A stretch of DNA of 9,193 bases. Source: an uncultured Clostridia bacterium. Lineage in GTDB: Bacteria; Bacillota; Clostridia; Lachnospirales; Lachnospiraceae. Positions 1 through 7,519 of the stretch are shown one piece after another; the stretch's first letter is position 1; every line of letters begins with the position of its first letter. The stretch covers positions 1 to 9,193 of the forward strand of contig CAMWWR010000045.1 of NCBI GenBank assembly GCA_947178045.1. The letters are read 5' to 3'. A model generated the notes under the pieces. The model ran no database searches, was not told where the DNA came from, and saw only the letters and a program-made list of their open reading frames with translations. Both the position numbers and the translations under genes were made by a program.

Positions 1-50
1 CCCGCAGGGGCAGCTTCTGCCTTCCCGCGGCGCGGTTTTTCGTTTTCCAT
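1..50 (-). CDS. possible 5' end of a gene downstream of accA, cut by window edge
   Basis: An ATG at 50-48 on the minus strand opens a frame of 16 complete codons with no stop before the window edge. It begins MENEKPRRGK and continues AEAAPA. It starts 29 bases after the accA stop, in the same direction, as expected of a further operon member. Against it, no Shine-Dalgarno sequence is visible upstream of the ATG, and another frame (TTG start at about 51) is also open to the edge. The visible part is charged and Ala/Pro-rich, and no family can be recognised. It may simply be an untranslated tail. Confidence 0.22.
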   Translation of the reverse strand, partial: MENEKPRRGKAEAAPA

Positions 51-79
51 GCAAGGGAAACGCTTTGGTCAGCGATCCC

Positions 80-982
80 CTAAAATCTGCGGAAGCGCCG
101 GTAGCGCTCCTCGACAATTTGCGACGGCGTTTTCCCGTGATAGAGCCGTAAAAACTCCAGAATCCCGGCGCGGAGCTCGTCGGCCAGTGGCTGCATATTG
201 TCCCTTGTCAGCACCCTCGGCTGTTCGGTCTCCTCCTCGTCCGGCGTCTGCGCCTCGTCGTCCCGGTATGCCTCAAGCTCCCTGGCAAGCTCCTCTTCCT
301 CCTCCGTCAGCGTCTCCGGCTCCTCGTCCAGGTGCTCGCCGAAAACCCTCTCCACGATATGAAGCTCCTGCAGGTCGGCGGCCGTGATCCTCATGATTCC
401 CGCCGCCTCGTCCGCGCGCTTGCCGTCCTTCCAGAGGATCGAGGCAAAGCCCTCCGGCGAAAGAATGGAGTAGGTCGCGTTCTCGAGCATCCAGACCTCG
501 TTCGCCACCGCGAGCGCAAGCGCTCCGCCGCTGCCTCCCTCCCCGATAAAAATCGACAGCACCGGCACTCTTAACGCCGACATCTCATAGAGGTTGCGCG
601 CGATCGCCTCGCCCTGGCCCCGCTCCTCCGCCTCCATCCCGCAGAACGCTCCCGGCGTGTCGACAAAGCATATAATCGGGCGCTGAAATTTCTCCGCCTG
701 CTTCATCAGGCGCAGCGCCTTGCGGTATCCGTCCGGGTACGGCATCCCGAAATTGCGCTTCTGATTCTGCTTCATCGTGCGGCCCTTCTGCTCTCCTATA
801 ACCGTCACCATAATGCCGTCGATCTGTGCGATACCGGCTACGATCGCCCCGTCGTCCCTGCACACGCGGTCGCCGTGCAGCTCCATGAACCGGTCAAAAA
901 TTCCGCTGATATAGTCAATACTGGTCGGGCGTTCGCTGCTCCGCGCGCGCTTCACCCTGTCCCACGCTGCTAAAGTCTCCAT
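80..982 (-). CDS. accA: acetyl-CoA carboxylase carboxyltransferase subunit alpha
   Basis: Alpha half of the carboxyltransferase that moves the carboxyl group from carboxybiotin on AccB to acetyl-CoA, giving malonyl-CoA. It acts in the cytoplasm as an alpha2beta2 complex with AccD. Seen in the 300-residue product: the family start AWDRV..AR (6-14) and RPTSIDYI (18-25), ELHGDR (34-39), DTPGAF (108-113), and the Gly-rich oxyanion segment [11 protein letters not shown] (147-157). The C-terminus YRRFRRF matches the family end. I chose the ATG at 982 over the one four codons upstream at 994: AGGAAGG at 991-985 serves 982, whereas the 994 ATG has GAGGAA jammed against it. The short N-terminus lacks the long helical extension of E. 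coli AccA. Odd: residues 219-253 form an acidic insert with 19 Asp/Glu in 35 positions. It follows accD by 58 bases and is probably co-transcribed with it. Confidence 0.96.
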   Translation of the reverse strand: METLAAWDRVKRARSSERPTSIDYISGIFDRFMELHGDRVCRDDGAIVAGIAQIDGIMVTVIGEQKGRTMKQNQKRNFGMPYPDGYRKALRLMKQAEKFQRPIICFVDTPGAFCGMEAEERGQGEAIARNLYEMSALRVPVLSIFIGEGGSGGALALAVANEVWMLENATYSILSPEGFASILWKDGKRADEAAGIMRITAADLQELHIVERVFGEHLDEEPETLTEEEEELARELEAYRDDEAQTPDEEETEQPRVLTRDNMQPLADELRAGILEFLRLYHGKTPSQIVEERYRRFRRF

Positions 983-1040
983 AGCCTTCCTCATTTCCTC
1001 ACTGCTCTGCTGGCCGATGCCGTCCTGCCCGGCCGTCCCG

Positions 1041-1952
1041 TCAATCGATCTCGACCGCCTTGCCCGTCTCGTTCTCCGCGGCCCTCCACGGACGCCCGTC
1101 CTGCTGCTTCACGCCGCCGTTCGCCTCGATCAGGAAGGACAGCGTTTTTTTCATCCGGTCGCGCTTCACGATCTTATCGACGAAGCCGTGCTCCAGCAAA
1201 AATTCCGACCGCTGAAAGCCCTCCGGCAGCTTCTGCCCGATCGTCTGCTCGATGACGCGGGGCCCCGCAAAACCGATCAGCGCCCCGGGCTCCGCCAGAA
1301 TCGTGTCGCCGAGCATTGCGAAGCTTGCGACGACGCCCCCGGTCGTCGGGTCGGTCAGCACCGACACATAGTAGAGTCCCGCCTCCGAATGGCGCTTGAG
1401 CGCCCCCGAGGTTTTCGCCATCTGCATCAGGGACACGATGCCCTCCTGCATCCGCGCGCCGCCCGAGCTGCAGAAAATCACGACGGGCAGCCGCTCCCTC
1501 GTCGCGCGCTCGATCATGCGCGTGAGCTTCTCCCCGACGATCTCGCCCATGCTGCCCATCAGGAACGACGCGGCCATGACGCCGATCGCAATCGGCATGC
1601 CGTCCAGCCTGGCTCCGCCCGTGATAACCGCCTCATCGATTCCGGTCGCCTCGCGCATCCGCTCCAGCTTCTCCAGATAGCCCGGAAATTTCAGCGGATC
1701 GGAGATCGGCAGACCCGTATCCCATTCCGTAAACGTTCCCTTATCCGCCACCATGCTGATGCGCGCCCTCGGGGGCACGCGAAAATAGCTCTGACAGTTC
1801 GGGCAAATATGGTAATTTGCCACGACATCCTCCGAGCAGATAATCTCCCCGCATTTCTCACATTTCTGAAAAAGGCCGTCCGGCACCTGCGGCTCCGCGA
1901 ACGCGTCCGGCGTATAATCACTCTGGCCGCCCTTTCTGCTCTTCTCGCTCAA
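1041..1952 (-). CDS. accD: acetyl-CoA carboxylase carboxyltransferase subunit beta
   Basis: Beta half of the acetyl-CoA carboxylase carboxyltransferase, the partner of AccA; it carries the zinc ribbon and contributes to acetyl-CoA binding. The 303-residue product shows the four-cysteine zinc site C31-x2-C34-x15-C50-x2-C53, with the same spacing as in E. coli. It then shows the crotonase-like core: [10 protein letters not shown] (133-142), [11 protein letters not shown] (161-171), [13 protein letters not shown] (200-212) and [18 protein letters not shown] (230-247). The start is TTG at 1952. An in-frame TGA lies two codons upstream and the zinc site begins at residue 31, so no ATG can serve. 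AAGGAG at 1968-1963 lies 10 bases before the TTG. The gap from accC is 43 bases. Length and motifs are normal for a clostridial AccD, so it should be functional. Confidence 0.97.
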   Translation of the reverse strand: MSEKSRKGGQSDYTPDAFAEPQVPDGLFQKCEKCGEIICSEDVVANYHICPNCQSYFRVPPRARISMVADKGTFTEWDTGLPISDPLKFPGYLEKLERMREATGIDEAVITGGARLDGMPIAIGVMAASFLMGSMGEIVGEKLTRMIERATRERLPVVIFCSSGGARMQEGIVSLMQMAKTSGALKRHSEAGLYYVSVLTDPTTGGVVASFAMLGDTILAEPGALIGFAGPRVIEQTIGQKLPEGFQRSEFLLEHGFVDKIVKRDRMKKTLSFLIEANGGVKQQDGRPWRAAENETGKAVEID

Positions 1953-1962
1953 CCCTCACACT

Positions 1963-1968
1963 CTCCTT
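1963..1968 (-). promoter_or_regulatory. ribosome binding site that sets the TTG start of accD
   Basis: AAGGAG on the minus strand, 10 bases upstream of the TTG at 1952-1950. It decides the start because the frame is closed by TGA just above the TTG and no in-frame ATG precedes the zinc-binding cysteines. Confidence 0.7.
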
Positions 1969-1995
1969 CCGAAACATATCGCCGCCCTCCGGCCC

Positions 1996-3345
1996 TTACG
2001 CCTCGCGCGCAAGCACTTCCTCCACAAAACCGGTATCGACGGTTCCCGCCGCAAACTCCGGCTCCGAAAGCAGCCTTCTCTGAAATTCGCGGTTCGTCTC
2101 TATCCCGGAGATCTCCAGCTCCGCGAGCACGCCTTTCATCTTTGCGATCGCCTCCCCGCGGTCCCTGCCGAGCGTCATGACCTTTGCCGCCAGCGAATCG
2201 TACATGGCCGGCATCGTGTATCCCGCGTACAGCGCCGTATCGATGCGCACGCCGTTGCCCCCCGGCAGATGCAGCGTCCCGATTTTCCCCGGTGACGGCA
2301 GAAATCCGCGCTCCGGGCACTCCGCGTTGATCCGGCATTCCAGCGCATGCCCGCGCAGCAAAATATCCTCCTGGCGGATGCCGAGCTTCTCCCCGGCGGC
2401 AAGGCGCAGCTGCTCCTTGATCAGATCCAGTCCCGTCACAAGCTCGGTCACGCCGTGCTCCACCTGAATCCGCGTGTTCATCTCTATAAAATAATAATTT
2501 TTATCCCTGTCAAGAATGAATTCGATCGTCCCGGCATTGTGATAGTCGGCCGCCTTCGCGGCGCGCACGGCCACCTTGCCCATCTCCCGGCGCAGCTTTT
2601 CGTCCATAGCCGCCGACGGAGATTCCTCGATCATCTTCTGATGCCTGCGCTGCACGGAGCAGTCGCGCTCGCCCAGATGGACAACATTGCCGTAATTGTC
2701 CGCCAGGATCTGAAACTCGATATGCCGCGCGTGCTCAATATATTTTTCGATGTACATGGAATCGTCGCCGAACGCATTCCTCGCCTCCTGGCTCGCGGTC
2801 TCGAACATGCGGATAAACTCGCCCGGCTCGCGCACGATGCGCATTCCCTTGCCGCCGCCCCCGGCGCTCGCCTTGATGATGACCGGATAGCCGAACGAGT
2901 CCGCCAGCTGTTTGCCGAACTCCGCGTCGAACACCGGCTCCGTCGTGCCCGGAACAACCGGGACCCCCGCGGCCATCATTGTATTCCTCGCGGCGGACTT
3001 GTCGCCCATGCGGTCGATGATATCCCCGCCCGGCCCCACGAAGGTAATATTGCAGCGCTGGCAGAGATTCGCGAATTTGCTGTTCTCCGACAGAAAGCCG
3101 AAGCCCGGATGAACCGCGTCCGAGCCGGACGCCACGGTCGCGCACAGAATGCGCTCCATCTTCAGATAGCTCTCCCGCGCCGGCGCCTCGCCGATGCAGA
3201 CGGCCTCGTCCGCAAGCCTCACATGCAGCGCGTCCCTGTCCGCCCTGGAATAGACCGCCACGGTCGCGATCCCAAGCTCGCGGCACGCGCGGATGATCCG
3301 CACCGCGATCTCCCCCCGGTTTGCAATCAACAATTTCTTTATCAT
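1996..3345 (-). CDS. accC: acetyl-CoA carboxylase biotin carboxylase subunit
   Basis: ATP- and bicarbonate-dependent carboxylation of the biotin on AccB, the first half-reaction of acetyl-CoA carboxylase. The 449-residue product matches the E. coli enzyme in length. The N-terminal biotin carboxylase domain starts MIKKLLIANRGEIAVRIIRA; the ATP-grasp domain follows from about residue 113, with the Gly-rich lid AGGGGKGMRI (161-170), RRHQK (233-237), metal ligands E275 and E288, and the active-site run R292, Q294, V295, E296. R338 lies in ECRIN (336-340). Odd: residue 298 is Gly (codon GGC) where most biotin carboxylases have Pro after VEH. The ATG has GGAGG 8 bases upstream and lies 18 bases after the fabZ stop. 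Standalone length without a biotinyl domain favours AccC over pyruvate carboxylase, and accB/accD/accA as neighbours settle it. Confidence 0.97.
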   Translation of the reverse strand: MIKKLLIANRGEIAVRIIRACRELGIATVAVYSRADRDALHVRLADEAVCIGEAPARESYLKMERILCATVASGSDAVHPGFGFLSENSKFANLCQRCNITFVGPGGDIIDRMGDKSAARNTMMAAGVPVVPGTTEPVFDAEFGKQLADSFGYPVIIKASAGGGGKGMRIVREPGEFIRMFETASQEARNAFGDDSMYIEKYIEHARHIEFQILADNYGNVVHLGERDCSVQRRHQKMIEESPSAAMDEKLRREMGKVAVRAAKAADYHNAGTIEFILDRDKNYYFIEMNTRIQVEHGVTELVTGLDLIKEQLRLAAGEKLGIRQEDILLRGHALECRINAECPERGFLPSPGKIGTLHLPGGNGVRIDTALYAGYTMPAMYDSLAAKVMTLGRDRGEAIAKMKGVLAELEISGIETNREFQRRLLSEPEFAAGTVDTGFVEEVLAREA

Positions 3346-3363
3346 GGCACTTCCCTCCAGGTG

Positions 3364-3786
3364 TCAGCCTATCATGAAGGATATCTCGCCCTCGGCAAAA
3401 ATTTTGTCTCCGTCGTATGCCTTCGCCATCCCGATGCCGAGCGGCCCCTTGCACTTCGTCAGCTCCACCTCCAGTGTCAGCACATCCCCCGGCGTCACCT
3501 TCTGGCGGAAGCGCGCTTTACTGATACCCCCGAAATAGGCCTTCTTACCCTTGTTTTCCGGCATCGAAAGACAGATCACCGCTCCGACCTGCGCCAGAGC
3601 CTCGATCACCAGAACGCCCGGCATGACCGGCTCCCCCGGAAAATGTCCCACGAAAAAGGGCTCGTTCATGCTCACGCATTTTTTTCCGACCGCACGCTTG
3701 CCCGGCTCCAGCTCCTCGATGCGGTCAACCAGCAAAAACGGCGGCCGATGAGGGATAATATCCATAATTTCCTTACTTGTCAGCAT
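3364..3786 (-). CDS. fabZ: 3-hydroxyacyl-ACP dehydratase FabZ
   Basis: Dehydrates 3-hydroxyacyl-ACP to trans-2-enoyl-ACP in the elongation cycle; a cytoplasmic hot-dog-fold enzyme. The 140-residue product has the normal FabZ length. It shows IPHRPPFLLVDRI (11-23) and the signature HFPGEPVMPGVLVIEALAQ (48-66), with catalytic His48 and Glu62. The length and the HFPGxPVMPG motif favour FabZ over the larger FabA isomerase, so unsaturation is not obviously handled by this protein. The ATG has GGGAG 7 bases upstream. It sits between accB and accC, the usual place in clostridial FAS II operons, with 18-base gaps on both sides. Confidence 0.97.
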   Translation of the reverse strand: MLTSKEIMDIIPHRPPFLLVDRIEELEPGKRAVGKKCVSMNEPFFVGHFPGEPVMPGVLVIEALAQVGAVICLSMPENKGKKAYFGGISKARFRQKVTPGDVLTLEVELTKCKGPLGIGMAKAYDGDKIFAEGEISFMIG

Positions 3787-3804
3787 ACGTTATCTCCCGA
3801 AATT

Positions 3805-4359
<555 letters not shown>

Positions 4360-4374
4360 ATCCTGCCTCCATCG

Positions 4375-5604
4375 CTATTCGAATTTTTTGCAGAGCAGCA
4401 CCGCGTTGTGCCCGCCGAAGCCGAGCGAATTGCTCATCGCGTATTTTACCGGCAGCTCGCAGGCCTCGCGGCAGTAGTCCAGATCCAGCTCCTCCTCGCT
4501 CTCGTTCAGGCCGGCGGTCGCATGCACGAAGCCGTCCAGAATCGATTTCACGCAGACGATGAATTCCACCGCCCCCGCCGCGCCGAGCAGATGCCCGATC
4601 ATCGACTTCGTGGAATTGATCTTTACGCTGTGCGCCGCGTCGCCGAACGCCTTCTTGATCGCGCGCGTCTCGCACAGATCGTTGATATGCGTCGCCGTAC
4701 CGTGCGCGTTGATATAATCGACCTGCTCCGGCGCGATGCCCGCCTCGTTCATCGCGAAGGTCATGGCGCGCGCCGCGCCTTCCCCGTCCTCCGCCGGCGA
4801 GGTGATATGGAACGCGTCGGAGGTAGCTCCGTAGCCGACGATCTCCGCATAGATCTCCGCGCCTCTCGCAGCCGCATGCTCATAAGACTCGATCACAACG
4901 ATGCCAGCTCCCTCACCCATGACGAAGCCGCTTCTCTCCCGGTCAAACGGCAGCGAGGCCTTCATCGGATCCTCCGCCGGGCTCAGTGCCGTCAGCGCGC
5001 AGAAGCCCGCGACGGACAGCGGCGTAATCGCTGCCTCCGTCCCGCCGCACACCATGACATCCGCCTCGCCGCACTGGATTGCGCGGTACGCGTCGCCGAT
5101 GGAATTCGTCCCGGTCGCGCAGGCCGTCACTATGTTCGTACATTTTCCCCGCAGCCCGTAGGCAATCGAAACATTGCCGGCGGCCATATTGGAGATCATC
5201 ATCGGAATCAGCATCGGATTGGTGCGCTTCGGCCCCTTCTCCAGCAGCTTCGCGTGCTCGCGCTCGATGGCCTGCAGGCTGCCGCTGCCGGAGCCGATGC
5301 AGACGCCGATCCGCGCTGTGTCCTCCTTCTCAAGCTCCAGTCCCGCATCCCGGATCGCCTGCCCCGCCGCCGCCACCGCATACTGGCAGAACGGCTCCAT
5401 ACGGCGCGCCGCCTTCGCGTCCATAAATTCCGACGGGTCAAAATTCTTTACCTGCCCCGCTACCTTCGCCCTGTATTCCGACGGGTCAAAATATGTGATC
5501 GGCCCGATTCCGACCGTTCCCTTTTTTACATTGTCCCAGAATTCCTCCACGCTGTTGCCGATCGGAGAAATCACTCCCATTCCTGTCACTACAACTCGCT
5601 TCAT
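4375..5604 (-). CDS. fabF: 3-oxoacyl-ACP synthase II (FabF)
   Basis: Elongating condensing enzyme: joins acyl-ACP with malonyl-ACP, releasing CO2 and giving 3-oxoacyl-ACP. The 409-residue product shows the thiolase-fold start RVVVTGMGVISPIGNSVEEF (3-22). The catalytic triad is Cys162 in TACATGTNSIG (160-170), His301 in NAHGTAT (299-305) and His338 in MIGHLLGAAG (335-344), with Lys333 nearby. The C-terminal GFGGHNA (395-401) carries the gating Phe of FabF enzymes. The Cys-His-His set excludes FabH, which uses Cys-His-Asn. The ATG at 5604 has AAGGAGG 5 bases upstream, the best ribosome site in the operon. A 70-base gap with a possible hairpin separates it from fabG. FabF is the usual target of cerulenin-class inhibitors, and nothing here looks altered at the active site. 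Confidence 0.97.
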   Translation of the reverse strand: MKRVVVTGMGVISPIGNSVEEFWDNVKKGTVGIGPITYFDPSEYRAKVAGQVKNFDPSEFMDAKAARRMEPFCQYAVAAAGQAIRDAGLELEKEDTARIGVCIGSGSGSLQAIEREHAKLLEKGPKRTNPMLIPMMISNMAAGNVSIAYGLRGKCTNIVTACATGTNSIGDAYRAIQCGEADVMVCGGTEAAITPLSVAGFCALTALSPAEDPMKASLPFDRERSGFVMGEGAGIVVIESYEHAAARGAEIYAEIVGYGATSDAFHITSPAEDGEGAARAMTFAMNEAGIAPEQVDYINAHGTATHINDLCETRAIKKAFGDAAHSVKINSTKSMIGHLLGAAGAVEFIVCVKSILDGFVHATAGLNESEEELDLDYCREACELPVKYAMSNSLGFGGHNAVLLCKKFE

Positions 5605-5620
5605 GCCAGCCTCCTTATCG

Positions 5621-5661
5621 CCGCGGTTTGCTGCGGGCTTCTCTTGGCCGCCGCACCGCGG
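5621..5661 (-). other. possible hairpin between fabG and fabF
   Basis: Inverted arms CCGCGGT (5621-5627) and ACCGCGG (5655-5661) enclose a second pair, TGCGG (5632-5636) and CCGCA (5651-5655). Position 5655 can pair in only one of the two stems. The structure lies just upstream of the fabF ribosome site (5616-5610) in the longest gap among the genes from fabF to accC. There is no T-run, so it is not a standard terminator. It could affect message stability or relative fabG/fabF output. GC-rich sequence makes chance stems common, so this is tentative. Confidence 0.3.
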
Positions 5662-5674
5662 AATTCCCGATGTC

Positions 5675-6415
5675 CTACATGTCCATGCCGCCGTTGACCT
5701 GCAGCGTCTGCCCGGTGATGTAGGAGGCCCGGTCGGATGCCAGGAAAGCCACGGCCTCCGCGATATCCCTCGTCTCTCCGGCGCGCTTTAACGGAATCTG
5801 CGCCAGCATTCCCTCCTTCACCTGCTCCGGGAGCACCTCCGTCATCTCGGTTTTGATATAGCCCGGCGCGACCGCATTGACCGTGATCCCCCGGGAGCCG
5901 AGCTCCCTGGCAAGGGCCTTCGTCATTCCGAGCATTCCCGCCTTCGCCGCGCAGTAATTGACCTGCCCCGCATTGCCGATGATCCCGCTGATGGAGGAAA
6001 TATTGATAATGCGTCCCCCGCGCTGCTTCAGCATCAGCTTCGCCGCCTGCTTCATGCACAGGAACGCCCCTCTCATATTGGTATCGACAACCGCGTCGAA
6101 TTCCTCCTCGCTCATCTTGAGAATCAGATTATCCTTTGTGATGCCCGCGTTGTTTACAAGAATATCGATCCGGCCGAATTCCTTCACCGACTCCTCAAAC
6201 AGCCGCGCGACCTCCGCGGCCTCGGACACATTCGCCTGGATCGCCGCGGCTCTTCCGCCCTTCTGCACGATCTCGGCGGCAAGCGCCTCCGCGCGCTCCC
6301 TGGAGCCGTTATAATTTACAATGACCGCCGCGCCGTACTCCGCGAGCGTCAGCGCGATATCCCTGCCGATTCCCCGGCCTGCGCCGGTGACCAGCGCCAC
6401 CTTTCCTGCTAACAT
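5675..6415 (-). CDS. fabG: 3-oxoacyl-ACP reductase FabG
   Basis: NADPH-dependent reduction of 3-oxoacyl-ACP to 3-hydroxyacyl-ACP; a short-chain dehydrogenase/reductase. With the start chosen here the product is 246 residues, the usual FabG length. Near the N-terminus is TGAGRGIG for cofactor binding (10-17). NNAG follows at 88-91, then catalytic Ser141, Tyr154 and Lys158 in the S-x12-Y-x3-K arrangement (YCAAK), and [13 protein letters not shown] (184-196). I placed the start at 6415 because AGAGGA lies 6 bases upstream of that ATG. The in-frame ATG at 6430 has no good ribosome site and would add five residues ahead of [11 protein letters not shown]. The position between fabD and fabF supports FabG over the many other dehydrogenases of this family. 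The gap from fabD is 123 bases. Confidence 0.96.
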   Translation of the reverse strand: MLAGKVALVTGAGRGIGRDIALTLAEYGAAVIVNYNGSRERAEALAAEIVQKGGRAAAIQANVSEAAEVARLFEESVKEFGRIDILVNNAGITKDNLILKMSEEEFDAVVDTNMRGAFLCMKQAAKLMLKQRGGRIINISSISGIIGNAGQVNYCAAKAGMLGMTKALARELGSRGITVNAVAPGYIKTEMTEVLPEQVKEGMLAQIPLKRAGETRDIAEAVAFLASDRASYITGQTLQVNGGMDM

Positions 6416-6538
6416 AAGACTTCCTCTCATTTCATTTTCATTCTCAGCAGAACCGCCAAACGAACTGCATTCAATAACGGAAACGCCGATTAGAGCGCTT
6501 TTTGCACCGGATTTGCGCCGCGCAGCAGCATGCTTCCT

Positions 6539-7450
6539 TCACATTATTTTCTGCAGATCCTCCGCCTTGTCAATATTGATGACCTCCACGGTACGGTCGA
6601 TCTTTTTCACGAAGGAGGAGATCGTCCGGCCCGGGCCGATTTCTACAAAGCGCTCCACGCCGTCCGCGAGCATCCGCTCAACGCACTGCTGCCACCGCAC
6701 GGACGAGGATATCTGATCCGCGAGCAGCGCGCGGACGCCGCTCTCCTCCGTCACATATTCCGCCGTCACATTCGCCGCATAAGGGATCTGCGGCCTGTGA
6801 ACCTCGACCTCCCGCAGCGCCTCGGCCAGCTTTTCGCCCGCCTCCTTCAGCAGCGGGGAGTGGAACGGTCCGCTCACATTCAGCGGAACGACGCGCTTCG
6901 CGCCGAGCCCCTTCAGCCGCTCCGACGCGGCCTGCACCGCGGCCTGCTCACCGGAGATGACAAGCTGTCCCGGGCAGTTGTAATTCGCGATCGTCACAAC
7001 GCCCTCCGTCTCCGCGCACGCCTGCTCCACCGCGGCCTGCTCCAGCCCGAGCACCGCCGCCATGCCTCCAACGCCCTGCGGAACCGCCTCCTGCATCAGC
7101 TGCCCGCGCAGCCGCACAAGGCGGATGGCGTCGTACAGATCCAGCACGCCCGCGGTCACAAGGGCCGCGTATTCCCCGAGGCTTAAGCCCGCGGTCACCT
7201 GAGGCCGGATTCCCATTGTCCCGATCTTCTGCAGCATTGCCCCAATGGTCGTGATCATGGCAGCCTGCGTATACTCCGTCAAGTTCAGCCTGTCATTTTC
7301 CTCAAAGCAGAGGCCGCACATATCCATGCCGAGCAGCTCTCCCGCCCGGTCGAATACCTCCCTGCTCTCAGGAAACTGTTCGTAAAAATCCTTTCCCATC
7401 CCCGCGTACTGGGCTCCCTGCCCCGGGAATACAAACGCCGTCTTCTTCAT
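6539..7450 (-). CDS. fabD: malonyl-CoA:ACP transacylase FabD
   Basis: Transfers malonyl from malonyl-CoA to acyl carrier protein, supplying FabF with its extender unit. The 303-residue product shows FPGQGAQYAGMG (8-19), the nucleophile elbow GLSLGEY (88-94) with Ser90, Arg115 in LVRLRGQLMQ (111-120) for the malonyl carboxylate, and His197 in GPFHSPLL (194-201). The C-terminus carries EIGPGRTISSFVKKI (270-284). The elbow has Leu89 where E. coli has His; GLSLGE is a known clostridial form. The ATG has AGGA 7 bases upstream. It is the first fatty acid gene of the run, 64 bases after a membrane-protein gene. A perfect dyad lies in that gap, so this is where I would expect separate control of the fab genes. 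Confidence 0.97.
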   Translation of the reverse strand: MKKTAFVFPGQGAQYAGMGKDFYEQFPESREVFDRAGELLGMDMCGLCFEENDRLNLTEYTQAAMITTIGAMLQKIGTMGIRPQVTAGLSLGEYAALVTAGVLDLYDAIRLVRLRGQLMQEAVPQGVGGMAAVLGLEQAAVEQACAETEGVVTIANYNCPGQLVISGEQAAVQAASERLKGLGAKRVVPLNVSGPFHSPLLKEAGEKLAEALREVEVHRPQIPYAANVTAEYVTEESGVRALLADQISSSVRWQQCVERMLADGVERFVEIGPGRTISSFVKKIDRTVEVINIDKAEDLQKIM

Positions 7451-7479
7451 CCGCTCATCCTCGCTCTATTTGTTCTGAT

Positions 7480-7502
7480 GCGATCCGGCACGCCCGGATC
7501 GC
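7480..7502 (-). promoter_or_regulatory. perfect 9-bp dyad upstream of fabD (operator or RNA hairpin)
   Basis: GCGATCCGG (7480-7488) and CCGGATCGC (7494-7502) are exact reverse complements around a 5-base spacer. The element lies 29 bases upstream of the fabD ATG and 12 bases after the stop of the preceding gene. No T-run follows on either strand, so it does not look like a standard intrinsic terminator. It could be a repressor operator for the fatty acid genes, or a hairpin in the leader RNA. It does not resemble the AT-rich FapR or FabT operators. Confidence 0.5.
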
Positions 7503-7513
7503 CGTTCTCCTGC

Positions 7514-7519
7514 CTTATA
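7514..7519 (-). promoter_or_regulatory. candidate -10 hexamer ahead of fabD
   Basis: TATAAG on the minus strand, overlapping the stop codon of the membrane-protein gene, matches the TATAAT consensus in five of six positions. The predicted start of transcription would fall just before the dyad at 7502-7480. No convincing -35 is present at 16-18 bases upstream, so this is weak. Confidence 0.2.

Noticed and set aside
9..21. Small stem GGCAG/CTGCC as an accA terminator
   Set aside because: Only five GC pairs with a three-base loop and no T-run, and the sequence ends before its downstream side can be read.
1017..2180. Plus-strand open frame of 387 codons
   Set aside because: It is antisense to accD and the 3' end of accC. 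It has no ribosome site of note and a composition typical of a shadow frame.
2735..3454. Minus-strand frame of 239 codons inside accC and fabZ
   Set aside because: It overlaps the real accC frame, is Gly/Arg-rich and has no recognisable domain.
7480..7502. Intrinsic terminator ending the sigma module
   Set aside because: The stem is perfect but neither strand has a T-run after it. The minus strand continues with an A-rich stretch (CAGAACAAATAG).
7451..7514. FapR- or FabT-type operator ahead of fabD
   Set aside because: The AT-rich consensus of those regulators is not present; the only dyad is GC-rich and different.
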